Origin: an uncultured Porphyromonadaceae bacterium
GTDB lineage: Bacteria > Bacteroidota > Bacteroidia > Bacteroidales > Muribaculaceae
Assembly: GCA_900540625.1 (NCBI GenBank)
Contig: UQGP01000017.1
Span: forward strand, 1-45,921
Direction of reading: 5' to 3'
DNA: 45,921 bases
Position numbers and translations under genes: made by a program. Of the stretch, positions 22,779 through 31,798 are shown one piece after another. The stretch's first letter is position 1. Each line of letters opens with the position of its first letter. The notes below the pieces were generated by a model. The model saw only the letters and a list, made by a program, of their open reading frames with translations, was not told the DNA's origin and ran no database searches.

Positions 22779-24449
22779 ATGGCTGACGACAAAAAAGTTA
22801 TATTCTCTATGGTGGGCGTCTCCAAGACCTATCCGCCACAGAAACAAGTTCTGAAAAACATCTACCTATCCTTCTTCTATGGTGCAAAAATCGGCATCAT
22901 CGGTCTTAACGGCTCCGGCAAGTCCACCTTGCTGAAGATTATCGCCGGGATAGACAAGGATTACCAAGGCGAAGTGGTATTTTCGCCGGGATACACCGTT
23001 GGATACCTCGAGCAAGAGCCCAAACTCGACCCCGACAAAACCGTCATCGAAATTGTCCGCGAAGGCGTACAACCGATAATGGATATGCTGGCCGAATTCG
23101 ATGCAGTCAACAACGCATTCGCCGACCCGGATGCCGACTTTGACGCACTGTTGGCGCGTCAAGCCGAGCTGCAAGACCGCCTCGATGCCGTAGGTGCCTG
23201 GGACATTGACAGCAAGCTGGAGCGAGCTATGGATGCGCTGCAATGCCCGCCGGACGACCAGAAAGTGGACACACTCAGCGGTGGCGAACGTCGTCGCGTG
23301 GCTCTATGCCGTCTGCTTCTCCAACAGCCTGACGTCCTGCTGCTTGACGAGCCTACCAACCACCTTGACGCCGAGTCTATAGATTGGCTTGAGCAACACT
23401 TGCATCAGTATCCCGGTACGGTAATCGCCATCACCCACGACCGTTACTTCCTGGACCACGTGGCCGGATGGATACTCGAATTGGATCGCGGCGAAGGTAT
23501 TCCCTGGAAAGGCAATTACTCATCGTGGCTTGACCAAAAGACCAAACGCATGGCTCTCGAGGAAAAGCAGGCAAGCAAGCGCCGCAAGACCCTTGAGCGT
23601 GAACTCGAATGGGTCCGTATGGCCCCCAAAGCTCGCCAAGCCAAAGGCAAAGCTCGTCTTGCCGGATATGACAGACTGCTTAACGAGGACCAAAAACAAA
23701 AAGAGGAACGCCTCGAAATATTTATACCCAACGGCCCGCGCCTTGGCAATAAGGTCATCGAAGCGCACGGATTGGCTAAGTCTTACGGCAATAAGACATT
23801 GTTCAAAGACTTGGAATTTATGCTTCCGCCCAACGGTATTGTGGGCGTGATCGGTCCTAACGGTGCCGGAAAGACTACACTCTTCCGTCTGATTATGGGC
23901 CAGGAGAAAGCCGACGCAGGCCAATTCAGCGTCGGAGACACCGTGAAAATCGCATACGTTGACCAGCGTCACCACGACTTGCTGCCCGAAAAGACGGTCT
24001 ACGAAGTCATAAGTCAAGGTGTTGACAGCTTTCGTATGGGCGGACGCGATGTCAACGCACGCGCCTATCTAAGCAAATTCAACTTCACCGGAGCCGACCA
24101 AGAAAAGAAAATCGGCGTACTGTCCGGCGGCGAACGCAACCGACTGCACCTGGCCATGGCGCTGAAAGAGGAAGGCAATGTCCTGCTACTCGACGAGCCC
24201 ACCAACGACATCGATGTCAACACCCTGCGTGCGCTCGAGGAAGGTCTCGAAGACTTCGCCGGATGCGCCGTTGTTGTCAGCCACGACCGCTGGTTCCTCG
24301 ACCGCATCTGCACACATATACTTTCCTTCGAGGGCGATGGAAAAGTCGTGTTCTATGAAGGTAGCTATAGCGACTACGAGGCTTACAAACTTGCCCAAAA
24401 TGATGGCAAGCCCCTACCCCGCCGCCGCTACCGCAAACTTATGGAGTAA
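22779..24449 (+). CDS. ettA: Energy-dependent translational throttle protein EttA (ABC-F)
   Basis: A 556-residue soluble ABC-F protein with two nucleotide-binding domains and no membrane helices. Domain 1: Walker A GLNGSGKST, signature LSGGERRRVAL, Walker B LLLDEPTNHLD. Domain 2: GPNGAGKTT, LSGGERNRLHLA, LLLDEPTNDID. Between them lies the charged interdomain linker (ERELEWVRMAPKARQAKGKARLA near 270-292). The full length and the ending with RRRYRKLME agree with EttA rather than Uup or ABC-F resistance proteins. EttA binds the ribosomal E site and gates entry into elongation according to the ADP/ATP ratio (known for E. coli). A long hairpin follows the stop. Confidence 0.94.
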   Translation: MADDKKVIFSMVGVSKTYPPQKQVLKNIYLSFFYGAKIGIIGLNGSGKSTLLKIIAGIDKDYQGEVVFSPGYTVGYLEQEPKLDPDKTVIEIVREGVQPIMDMLAEFDAVNNAFADPDADFDALLARQAELQDRLDAVGAWDIDSKLERAMDALQCPPDDQKVDTLSGGERRRVALCRLLLQQPDVLLLDEPTNHLDAESIDWLEQHLHQYPGTVIAITHDRYFLDHVAGWILELDRGEGIPWKGNYSSWLDQKTKRMALEEKQASKRRKTLERELEWVRMAPKARQAKGKARLAGYDRLLNEDQKQKEERLEIFIPNGPRLGNKVIEAHGLAKSYGNKTLFKDLEFMLPPNGIVGVIGPNGAGKTTLFRLIMGQEKADAGQFSVGDTVKIAYVDQRHHDLLPEKTVYEVISQGVDSFRMGGRDVNARAYLSKFNFTGADQEKKIGVLSGGERNRLHLAMALKEEGNVLLLDEPTNDIDVNTLRALEEGLEDFAGCAVVVSHDRWFLDRICTHILSFEGDGKVVFYEGSYSDYEAYKLAQNDGKPLPRRRYRKLME

Positions 24450-24508
24450 TCCGTCTCACGTGTTTTCCGCCTTTCTAAGTAGACAGAATGCCATAAGACA
24501 AACTACCA

Positions 24509-24550
24509 TAAATCGAGGACGCGAATTTGAGGTTTCGCGTCCTCGATTTA
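24509..24550. terminator. Bidirectional terminator between ettA and the DJ-1-like gene
   Basis: TAAATCGAGGACGCGAA (24509-24525) and TTCGCGTCCTCGATTTA (24534-24550) form a perfect 17-bp stem with an 8-base loop. It lies between two convergent genes, and the T/A-rich ends of the stem can serve as the U tract on either strand. Confidence 0.85.
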
Positions 24551-24607
24551 TATTCTCGTTCATGCACATCGGCGAGGTTGGACACTCGCCTTGCGCAGGC
24601 TCACGGT

Positions 24608-25159
24608 TTAAGCATACAGCATACCGGCAGCCACTTCCGCAGCTACAGTTGCGCCAAGGCTATTGGCTACAATGGCCAGCGCAAAAGGAGTGGCAGCAGC
24701 GGGACCGTTACCCGTTATAAGGTTGTTAAGTGCCACCACAGGAGCATCCTTGCATATCGCATCGCCCTGAGCGCACATTGCTTCAAAACCGGGGTAGCAT
24801 GTAGCTTCACGGTCTTTGAGTATGCCCAGCGGAGCCAACACTACGGCAGGAGCGGCGCATATTGCGGCAATCTTGCCTTTGGTTGCATGATTGCGGAGCA
24901 GCTCGGCCAGTCCCGCATGCTCGTGCAGATTGGTTGCTCCGGGCATTCCGCCGGGAAGTATCAACCATTCTGCCCCGTCAAAATCACATTCGTTAAAAGT
25001 GGCATCGGCTGTCACTATGACGCCGTGTGCTCCGGTGGCAGTTCGGTCTGCGTTGATGGATACAGTCTTGACATCCATGCCGGCGCGACGCATCACGTCT
25101 ACCGTCGTTAGGGCTTCTATTTCTTCGAAGCCGTTGGCTAAAAACAAAAATGAGCGCAT
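24608..25159 (-). CDS. DJ-1/PfpI family protein
   Basis: A 183-residue protein of the DJ-1/ThiJ/PfpI superfamily. The early glutamate motif GFEEIEALTTVDVMRRAG (residues 11-28), the GGMPGATNLHEH loop and the nucleophile elbow AAICAAPAVVLAPLG, with Cys near residue 104, are as in the DJ-1 (YajL-like) branch. Members have been linked to oxidative-stress protection and to glyoxalase or deglycase activity, which is disputed. The start MRSFLFLANGFEE is standard. It is a single minus-strand gene, convergent with ettA and divergent from apbE. Confidence 0.92.
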   Translation of the reverse strand: MRSFLFLANGFEEIEALTTVDVMRRAGMDVKTVSINADRTATGAHGVIVTADATFNECDFDGAEWLILPGGMPGATNLHEHAGLAELLRNHATKGKIAAICAAPAVVLAPLGILKDREATCYPGFEAMCAQGDAICKDAPVVALNNLITGNGPAAATPFALAIVANSLGATVAAEVAAGMLYA

Positions 25160-25281
25160 AGTTAATTTCTTATTTTATCAGTTATTTCATTATACTCTAT
25201 GTGTCAGCACATTGAACAAATATGCTATGTGAACGGTCGCATTCGCTTTGCAAACTTCGGAAATAATTCGCAGACTTTTAC

Positions 25282-25289
25282 TATTTTTG
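25282..25289 (+). promoter_or_regulatory. Candidate -7 box of apbE promoter
   Basis: TATTTTTG matches TAnnTTTG. No TTG is found at the right distance upstream (the nearest TTTG, at 25247-25250, is 31 bases away). If used, the leader would be only about 16 bases, and the ATG at 25310 would be the first usable start. Confidence 0.4.
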
Positions 25290-25309
25290 GGGGAAAATTT
25301 TCAGCCTAC

Positions 25310-26314
25310 ATGCATACACATTATATCAAACATACCTTCCACGCCGTGGCCGTAGTCTTAGTATCCGCCATGGTCTTCACATCGTGTACATCTCAAAATC
25401 AGTGGCGTCGCGCCCAAGGCGCCGCCTGGGGAACATCCTACCATATCACATATTACGGCGACCGCGCTTTGGACGACTCGGTGGTGGCTGTAATGCGTAA
25501 TGTCGAATTGTCACTCAGTCCCTTCGAACCCGCGTCCAACATCTCGCGCATCAACCGCGGCGAGACAGATATTGCAGACAGCAACGTGCAGCGCGTATTT
25601 GCGCGAGCTATGGAGATTTGGAAGTACTCCGGCGGTAGTTTTGACCCGACAATTGCGCCGCTTGTAAATCTCTGGGGCTTCGGGACAAAAAAAGGAAACG
25701 TATTGCCCGACTCGGCCGCCGTAAGTGCGGCCTTACGCAGCGTCGGTATGGGCAAATGCAGTATTGACCCGCACGGCCGTATCACCAAAGGGCATAAGGA
25801 CACATCCTTCGACTTTTCGGCCATCACCAAGGGCTACGGAGTGGATTGCGTGGCCCGGATGCTCGAACGCAACGGCGTGTCAGACTATATCGTCGAAATA
25901 GGCGGTGAAATCGTATGCCGCGGTCACAATCCACGCGGCCTTGACTGGCAAGTACAAATCGATGCGCCCGTGGCCGACTCGGTGGTGACGCACCGTCGCT
26001 ATAACGTCGTTCCGTTGAAAGATGCCGCTATGGCAACCTCGGGCAATTACCGCAACTTCCGCACACTCCCGGACGGGCGTCGCGTGGGGCACACCATATC
26101 ACCGCTCACTGGCTATCCGCGAATGTCTTCTACGCTATCCGCGACCGTCATCGCCCCCGATTGTATGAGCGCCGATGCCTTGGCCACGGCCTGCATGGCT
26201 ATGGACGCAGACAAAGCCTTGGCCATGATGCGAGCACTCGGCAAAGGTTATTCGGCAATGCTGATTGTCGATACGCCGCAAGGGCTGCAGTCGGTAAGTA
26301 GTCAAGACAAGTAA
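25310..26314 (+). CDS. apbE: FAD:protein FMN transferase (lipoprotein ApbE)
   Basis: A 334-residue predicted lipoprotein. After a signal segment (HAVAVVLVSAMVFTSC) the lipobox cysteine lies in FTSCTS. Typical ApbE features are WGTSYHITYYG near the start, SFDPTIAPLVNLWGFG, DFSAITKGYGVD, GGEIVCRG, TSGNYRNF, and GHTISPLTGYP before the metal-binding region with DCMSADALATACM. ApbE moves FMN from FAD onto a threonine of target proteins such as NqrB/NqrC and RnfG, which fits the respiratory chains of Bacteroidales. I chose ATG at 25310 over an in-frame start 37 codons upstream because the lipoprotein signal begins there and a promoter box lies between. Its 3' end overlaps uvrA by 13 bases on the opposite strand. 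Confidence 0.92.
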   Translation: MHTHYIKHTFHAVAVVLVSAMVFTSCTSQNQWRRAQGAAWGTSYHITYYGDRALDDSVVAVMRNVELSLSPFEPASNISRINRGETDIADSNVQRVFARAMEIWKYSGGSFDPTIAPLVNLWGFGTKKGNVLPDSAAVSAALRSVGMGKCSIDPHGRITKGHKDTSFDFSAITKGYGVDCVARMLERNGVSDYIVEIGGEIVCRGHNPRGLDWQVQIDAPVADSVVTHRRYNVVPLKDAAMATSGNYRNFRTLPDGRRVGHTISPLTGYPRMSSTLSATVIAPDCMSADALATACMAMDADKALAMMRALGKGYSAMLIVDTPQGLQSVSSQDK

Positions 26315-29196
26315 GGCGCGGTAGGCGCATTAGGACATTTTGCCACTTGTTCGGGTGTACCCTGTGCCAGGATTATACCGCCGTCGCGACCGCCGCCGGG
26401 TCCCATATCTATAATGTAGTCCGAAGCGCGTAGTACATCGGTGTTGTGCTCGATGACAAGCACCGTATTACCTCGATCTACAAGGCGATTGAGTATTGCA
26501 AGTAAGGTGTTTATATCCTCAAAATGCAAGCCCGTAGTGGGTTCGTCCAATACGAAAAGTGTACGCCCGGTATCACGACGTGCCAGCTCGGAAGCCAGTT
26601 TGACGCGCTGGTTTTCGCCGCCGCTAAGCGTTGACGAAGGCTGTCCCAATTTGATGTATCCGAGGCCTATATCTTGCAGTACCTGTATTTTTTTCAAAAT
26701 GGACGGGATGCCGGCAAAAAACTCAACGGCCTGATTGATGGTCATATCCAGAACATCGGCTATGCTCTTGCCTTTGTATCGTACCTCAAGGGTCTCGCGA
26801 TTGTATCGTTTGCCGTGGCACACATCACACACGACGTTGACATCGGGCAAAAAGTTCATTTCTATGGTACGGCAGCCATTTCCGCCGCAAGCTTCGCATC
26901 GTCCGCCACGCACGTTGAACGAGAAGCGACCGGGTTTGTAGCCTCGTATCTTAGCTTCGGGCAACGCGACAAAGAGGTTGCGTATATCGCTGAATACGCC
27001 CGTATAAGTTGCCGGATTCGACCGCGGAGTTTTGCCCAGCGGCGACTGGTCCACGGTGACAACCTTGTCTATATTCTCGATGCCGACAATCTCGCCATAG
27101 GGCAGCGGTTCGGTATGTGCGCGATAGAAGATACCGCGCAAAGCCGCTTCCAATGTGCCGTTGACCAGTGACGATTTGCCACTGCCGCTGACGCCGCTGA
27201 CGCACGTAAGTGTACCCAACGGGATGGTGAACGTGACATCCTTGAGATTATGCCCGGTGCAATGCGTAATCGACAGTGTCTTGCCATTGCCCGGACGGCG
27301 CGACTCGGGGACAAACACCTTGCGCGTACCGTTGAGATATTGCGCCGTCAAGGTTTCCGCCTTTTTCATCTGCTTGGGTGTACCTTGGAAGACCACTCTT
27401 CCGCCACGGCGACCTCCACGAGGGCCTATATCAACAATATAATCAGCCTCGGTCATAATGTCGCGGTCGTGCTCGACAACGATGACCGAATTGCCGGCGT
27501 CACGCAACTTTTTCAGCGATGAAATCAGACGATGGTTGTCTCTTTGGTGCAGACCTATGGATGGTTCGTCAAGTATGTATAGGACATTCACCAACTCGCT
27601 TCCCATCTGCGTGGCAAGGCGTATGCGCTGACTCTCGCCACCGCTAAGCGTGGCCGACGCGCGGCCCAGTTGCAGGTACTCCAGCCCGACATCCACCAAG
27701 AAGCGCAGACGGCTGCTGACCTCCTTGAGTATCTCGGCGCCTATGGTGCGGCGCGTCTTATCCATCTTTTCGGGCAACGCCTGTGTCCACGCGTACAGGT
27801 CCTTGATATCCATGCGGCACAAATCGGCGATATTGCGGTCGTCGATAAAGTAACTGCGAGCTTCGAGGCACAGTCGGTCGCCATGGCAGTCGGGACATAC
27901 CGTGCGCGAGAGAAATTGTTCGCTCCAATGACGCGCAGCCGCCCCGGCATCTTCGTCCTGTTGCATCTCGATGTACTTGATGACACCTTCGTAAGGCGCA
28001 AAGTAATTGGATGTGGACATTGTATCATTGGAGATGGTGAGATGCTCGGTGGTGCCGTTGAGTATATCGTTGATACATTCTTCGCTGAGCTCGCCTACGG
28101 GCGTACGCAAGTCAAAGCCATATCGTTTGCAAATGGCTTCTATCTGCCAAAATATCATCGTATTGTGATACTTGCCCAGCGGCAGTATGCCGCCTGTATA
28201 TATCGATGCCTTGGCATCGGGCATAATCTTGACCCGGTCGACAAGGCTGATGGTTCCGATACCTTTGCAGGTGGGACATGCACCCTGCGGCGAATTGAAG
28301 GAGAAGTTGTGCGGTGCCGGTTCGCGATACGATAGTCCGGTTTCGGGATCCATCAGCGACTGACTGTAATGCGATACTTTGTCCGTATCGGCATCGTACA
28401 CCATCATCTGGCTGTCACCCTGCTTGAGCGCTGTCTCCACCGTTTCGCGCAGACGTCCCTGGTCCTTGGCGCTTACTTTCAGACGGTCTACGACCAGTTC
28501 GATGGAGTGATTCTTGTATCGGTCAAGCTTCATACCGAAGGCTATCTCTCGCATTTCGCCGTCCACGCGTACATGCAGATAACCTTTTTTGCGCAACTGC
28601 TCAAAGAGTTCCTTGTAATGTCCCTTGCGGTTGAACACCAAAGGCGCAAGGATGTATATCTTGTGCCCGTCGAATTGCTTGAGCACAAGATCCACAATTT
28701 TTTCGCGCGAGTACTTGACCATAGGTCGGCCCGAAAGATAGCTGCGAGCTTCGCCCACGCGTGCATACAGCAGACGCAGGAAGTCGTAAATCTCGGTGGT
28801 GGTTCCGACGGTGCTTCGCGGATTACGATTGACGGTCTTTTGCTCGATAGATATAACGGGACTCAGTCCGGTAATTTGGTCTACATCGGGGCGTTCGAGG
28901 TTGCCTATGAGATTGCGTGCATAGGCCGAGAAGGTCTCAATGTAACGGCGCTGTCCCTCGGCATATATCGTATCAAAAGCCAAGGAGGACTTGCCGCTGC
29001 CGCTGAGCCCGGTGATTACGGTAAGCGTATTTCGCGGAATGGTCACATCAATATTCTGCAGATTGTTGACGCGTGCCCCGGTGACAGTCAGTACACCGGC
29101 GCCATCGTCCCCGACAGTGTCCGTAGCTTCGACCTCGGGGGTTGTCTGCGGCTTTTCCGCAACTTTGCTTTTGGTTTCTTTGCGTGTCTTGGTCAT
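26302..29196 (-). CDS. uvrA: UvrABC system protein A
   Basis: A 964-residue DNA-damage recognition ATPase of nucleotide excision repair. It has two ABC modules, with Walker A GLSGSGKSS near residue 70 and GVSGSGKSS in the second half, signatures LSGGESQRIRLA and LSGGENQRVKLA, and Walker B ILDEPSIGLH and VLDEPTTGLH. The C-terminal zinc module is intact (CEAC ... CDVC). In the first zinc module only the second pair is present (GACPTCKG); the position of the first CxxC reads SLMDPETGLSY. About 35 N-terminal residues are a low-complexity extension. Its start overlaps the stop of the lytic transglycosylase gene (ATGA), so the two form an operon. Confidence 0.96.
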   Translation of the reverse strand: MTKTRKETKSKVAEKPQTTPEVEATDTVGDDGAGVLTVTGARVNNLQNIDVTIPRNTLTVITGLSGSGKSSLAFDTIYAEGQRRYIETFSAYARNLIGNLERPDVDQITGLSPVISIEQKTVNRNPRSTVGTTTEIYDFLRLLYARVGEARSYLSGRPMVKYSREKIVDLVLKQFDGHKIYILAPLVFNRKGHYKELFEQLRKKGYLHVRVDGEMREIAFGMKLDRYKNHSIELVVDRLKVSAKDQGRLRETVETALKQGDSQMMVYDADTDKVSHYSQSLMDPETGLSYREPAPHNFSFNSPQGACPTCKGIGTISLVDRVKIMPDAKASIYTGGILPLGKYHNTMIFWQIEAICKRYGFDLRTPVGELSEECINDILNGTTEHLTISNDTMSTSNYFAPYEGVIKYIEMQQDEDAGAAARHWSEQFLSRTVCPDCHGDRLCLEARSYFIDDRNIADLCRMDIKDLYAWTQALPEKMDKTRRTIGAEILKEVSSRLRFLVDVGLEYLQLGRASATLSGGESQRIRLATQMGSELVNVLYILDEPSIGLHQRDNHRLISSLKKLRDAGNSVIVVEHDRDIMTEADYIVDIGPRGGRRGGRVVFQGTPKQMKKAETLTAQYLNGTRKVFVPESRRPGNGKTLSITHCTGHNLKDVTFTIPLGTLTCVSGVSGSGKSSLVNGTLEAALRGIFYRAHTEPLPYGEIVGIENIDKVVTVDQSPLGKTPRSNPATYTGVFSDIRNLFVALPEAKIRGYKPGRFSFNVRGGRCEACGGNGCRTIEMNFLPDVNVVCDVCHGKRYNRETLEVRYKGKSIADVLDMTINQAVEFFAGIPSILKKIQVLQDIGLGYIKLGQPSSTLSGGENQRVKLASELARRDTGRTLFVLDEPTTGLHFEDINTLLAILNRLVDRGNTVLVIEHNTDVLRASDYIIDMGPGGGRDGGIILAQGTPEQVAKCPNAPTAPYLS

Positions 29197-30158
29197 TGTT
29201 GTTTAAGCCAGCGTTGGTTGTACACTTTCACATGGGACGTGGAACGGCGCAGCGATGATGCTTTCGGGACCTTGACCGTGTAAGTTTTGCCGTCCTTATT
29301 GGTGAGGGTCTTGGCTCGTATCCATGGATTGGCTTCGCGCAGTTGTGCGTAAGTGATGCCGTGTTCCTGTGCCCATGCAGGCCAGTCCTCAACAGCGGTG
29401 CTTACCGTTTCTTCGGTATATTCCAGGGGTTGGTAAAGCTGGTCGGCACGTAGTTCAAAACCGAAAGCCGGGGCATTCTCCATCACGGCTTTCATTGCCA
29501 TAATGCGGAATACATAGCGCGATGTTTCATCGGTCAGGTATAGGTCAAAGGATGTATTGACACCCTGTTTGGACAGTTCGCCGGAGATACGCCCCATACC
29601 ACCGTTATAGGATGCCATAACGCTCTCCCAATTGCCGTATCGTGTATATGCTGATTTTAGATAACGGCACGCGGCAGCCGTGGCTTTCTCTAAATTGTAT
29701 CTTTCGTCAACCTCGTCAGAGACCTCAAGGCCGTATTGGCGAGCCGTAGCCGGAATAAACTGCCATATTCCGGCAGCCTTAGCCCCGGAATATGCTCGCG
29801 GATTGAGGTAGCTCTCGACACAGGCCAAGTACAATAAGTCTTCGGGAACACCGTTGGTGCGCAATATGGGCGCCATCACGGGAAAATACTTGTTGGCGCG
29901 CTTGATTGTCAATAGTGTATTGCCATGACCATATACCAGCGAGGTGAGCTCGCGATCCATCCGTTCGTACATATCCTCGCGATCAAGGTCAACCTTGACG
30001 CCTGCAAAAGTCATACTCTTGGGCACTTCGGGATTGGGTACCGCGGCAAAAGCCGCAGCCTTGGCTGTATGTCGATGTGTATGCGTATGCTCCGCCGCAG
30101 CCGCCGATACAGGCAGCACCACGAGCGCGGCTACGACGAGTATTGTGTGTATGTTCAT
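29193..30158 (-). CDS. Lytic transglycosylase (SLT/MltD-like)
   Basis: A 321-residue exported protein. The signal peptide (TILVVAALVVLPVSAAAA) is followed by a histidine-rich stretch HTHTHRH at residues 24-30. An SLT domain spans about 95-230, with catalytic E115 in ACVESYLNPRA, GAKAAGIWQFIPATA, and ASYNGGMGRI. The last 60 residues (YAQLREANPWI ... TYTVKVP) resemble one LysM-like peptidoglycan-binding repeat. It would cleave glycan strands to 1,6-anhydro-MurNAc products in the periplasm. It overlaps uvrA by 4 bases and is the first gene of that pair. The His-rich segment may bind metal; that is inference. Confidence 0.9.
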   Translation of the reverse strand: MNIHTILVVAALVVLPVSAAAAEHTHTHRHTAKAAAFAAVPNPEVPKSMTFAGVKVDLDREDMYERMDRELTSLVYGHGNTLLTIKRANKYFPVMAPILRTNGVPEDLLYLACVESYLNPRAYSGAKAAGIWQFIPATARQYGLEVSDEVDERYNLEKATAAACRYLKSAYTRYGNWESVMASYNGGMGRISGELSKQGVNTSFDLYLTDETSRYVFRIMAMKAVMENAPAFGFELRADQLYQPLEYTEETVSTAVEDWPAWAQEHGITYAQLREANPWIRAKTLTNKDGKTYTVKVPKASSLRRSTSHVKVYNQRWLKQQ

Positions 30159-30348
30159 ATTCGTATATAAGCTGTTATATCAAAAGGAAATATCGCGTCG
30201 TAGACAATCTCGACGCTTTTGTTCGAAACCCATTCTGCATCAGGACTCGGGACCACGGCTTTGCGTAACCCGCGCCGCTATCCGGCATAGAGCCGAGTAT
30301 ACCGAAATTTCAAATATCCGATGTACTCAGGCCTGAGATAACGCAGAC

Positions 30349-31713
30349 TTATTCGCCGCCGCCCTCGGTTGTACCGCCGGTGGCGCGACGCGTGCTGATA
30401 ATATTTATGTCGCCGGAAAGATTGTATTTTTTCCCGTCTGCACCGCGAGCGCGTATTACATAGAAGTATACGCCGTTGGGTACAAATTTGCCTTTGTATT
30501 TTCCGTCCCAACCTTGCGAAGGATGTGTCAGCGTCGCCATCTTGGTACCCCAGCGGTTGAAAATATTACATTCAAAAGAGGTTATGGAAGTGTAGCTGAC
30601 CTTCCAAATGTCATTAACGCCGTCTTCATTGGCAGGCGAAAAGGCATTAGGGCACAGCAGTCGTGAAGCGCCTATGGAGACCTCGTATGTGTCGCTGTAC
30701 CATGCGCACGACCCGGCAGCATTATCGGCCGCAAAACGGACGTATATTGTGCCCTCTTCGTCAAAGGTGTGAGTCAGCACCAATTCGCTGTATCGGTCAA
30801 AGACATCGCTGAATTCGGGGTCTCGGCTCATTTGCCATTCGTGGAAGATGGCCGCATCGGACACCGCTGCACTGAAGGTAATGACTGCCGGAGCGCTACC
30901 GCCCAAGGCACCGCCGTCCTGATTTTTAATTTGGTTGTCAACATCTTCTTGGTCTTGCGTGGCCGAGGTATGCGCATCGACGGCTATGGCTGTCAGCGAG
31001 GGCGTGGATACCTGTTGTTCCATATTCCAGGCGCGCAAAAATCGGTCGCCCGAAAGCGTAACCTCCGTGTCGCACAACGGCGCATCTATATACATAGCGT
31101 CAGACAACGCATCAAAAGTCTTGGTGACAGTGGTTTGAGTATATGCCTCGGAAGATTCGTCCCATGCCAGCGAGCGATATTCGGCTGTAATTTCGCGGCT
31201 CAGGTGCAGAGGGCGTGACGTAGTGCTGTAATAAGTTATGGCCTCGCCGGTGCCGACAGCGGTAAGAGCCGTACGGTCGCACGCAGACATTTCGGCATTG
31301 ACATTTACGCCTTGCAAATCAAGGCGATGACGATTGTAATTAACCACCCACCAAGCGTGCAGGCGTCCGCCGTCATTGACCACGAATCCACAGTCTTCCG
31401 GACCTATGGTCCAAGTGTATGTAGCGCCGGCGCGTTGTACGCCGGTGACGTCGGAGGCGTAAGCTATGCCGTCTGCGCCGTAGCGTTGCACCTGTACGAC
31501 ATTGGAGGACGCATCAGCCACATACGAGACCGTGGCCGTCCCCGCTGCATTGTCTATGACGTATATGCCGTGGAGGTCGGTGGTGGACGCATCGACGCGC
31601 ACCGCCGTCAGGTTGATGCCGCTAAAAGAGAGTGTTGTAGCCGCCTGTGCACCGACGATGCCGCCGCCGAGCAGTATCGCCGCAATGATATGAGTAGTGA
31701 TGGTATGCTTCAT
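30349..31713 (-). CDS. Secreted protein with gliding-motility-type (CHU_C) T9SS sorting domain
   Basis: A 454-residue protein with a signal peptide (AAILLGGGIVGAQA, mature end at ATTLS). It has a beta-rich body, with an Ig/PKD-like region before the end (AVITFSAAVSDAAIFHEWQ), and a C-terminal domain of about 85 residues: LCPNAFSPANEDGVNDIW, FECNIFNRWGTKM, GWDGKYKGKFVPNGVYFYVIRA. That last domain is the type B (CHU_C, gliding-motility-associated) sorting domain exported by T9SS. Its substrate or adhesin role is unknown, and gliding is not implied. It is a single minus-strand gene, divergent from the glycosyltransferase, with a TAACTTTG box upstream. Confidence 0.9.
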   Translation of the reverse strand: MKHTITTHIIAAILLGGGIVGAQAATTLSFSGINLTAVRVDASTTDLHGIYVIDNAAGTATVSYVADASSNVVQVQRYGADGIAYASDVTGVQRAGATYTWTIGPEDCGFVVNDGGRLHAWWVVNYNRHRLDLQGVNVNAEMSACDRTALTAVGTGEAITYYSTTSRPLHLSREITAEYRSLAWDESSEAYTQTTVTKTFDALSDAMYIDAPLCDTEVTLSGDRFLRAWNMEQQVSTPSLTAIAVDAHTSATQDQEDVDNQIKNQDGGALGGSAPAVITFSAAVSDAAIFHEWQMSRDPEFSDVFDRYSELVLTHTFDEEGTIYVRFAADNAAGSCAWYSDTYEVSIGASRLLCPNAFSPANEDGVNDIWKVSYTSITSFECNIFNRWGTKMATLTHPSQGWDGKYKGKFVPNGVYFYVIRARGADGKKYNLSGDINIISTRRATGGTTEGGGE

Positions 31714-31738
31714 ATTGTGTGCTATACGTGTATTCGTA

Positions 31739-31746
31739 CAAAGTTA
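31739..31746 (-). promoter_or_regulatory. Candidate -7 box of the CHU_C protein gene
   Basis: TAACTTTG on the minus strand matches TAnnTTTG; the ATG lies 25 bases downstream. No good -33 is seen (a TTG lies only 12 bases upstream). This short divergent gap of 85 bases also holds the box of the plus-strand glycosyltransferase. Confidence 0.5.
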
Positions 31747-31783
31747 CGCATTTATCGCCAATCATAAAAATAAAAAATATTCG

Positions 31784-31791
31784 TACCTTTG
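31784..31791 (+). promoter_or_regulatory. Candidate -7 box at the start of the glycosyltransferase gene
   Basis: TACCTTTG matches TAnnTTTG, and only 7 bases separate it from the ATG at 31799. The -33 region is AT-rich without a clear TTG. If used, the mRNA would have almost no leader. Confidence 0.45.
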
Positions 31792-31798
31792 TCTTCGA

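Noticed and set aside
28369..29283. 304-codon open frame on the plus strand
   Set aside because: Antisense to uvrA; no motif.
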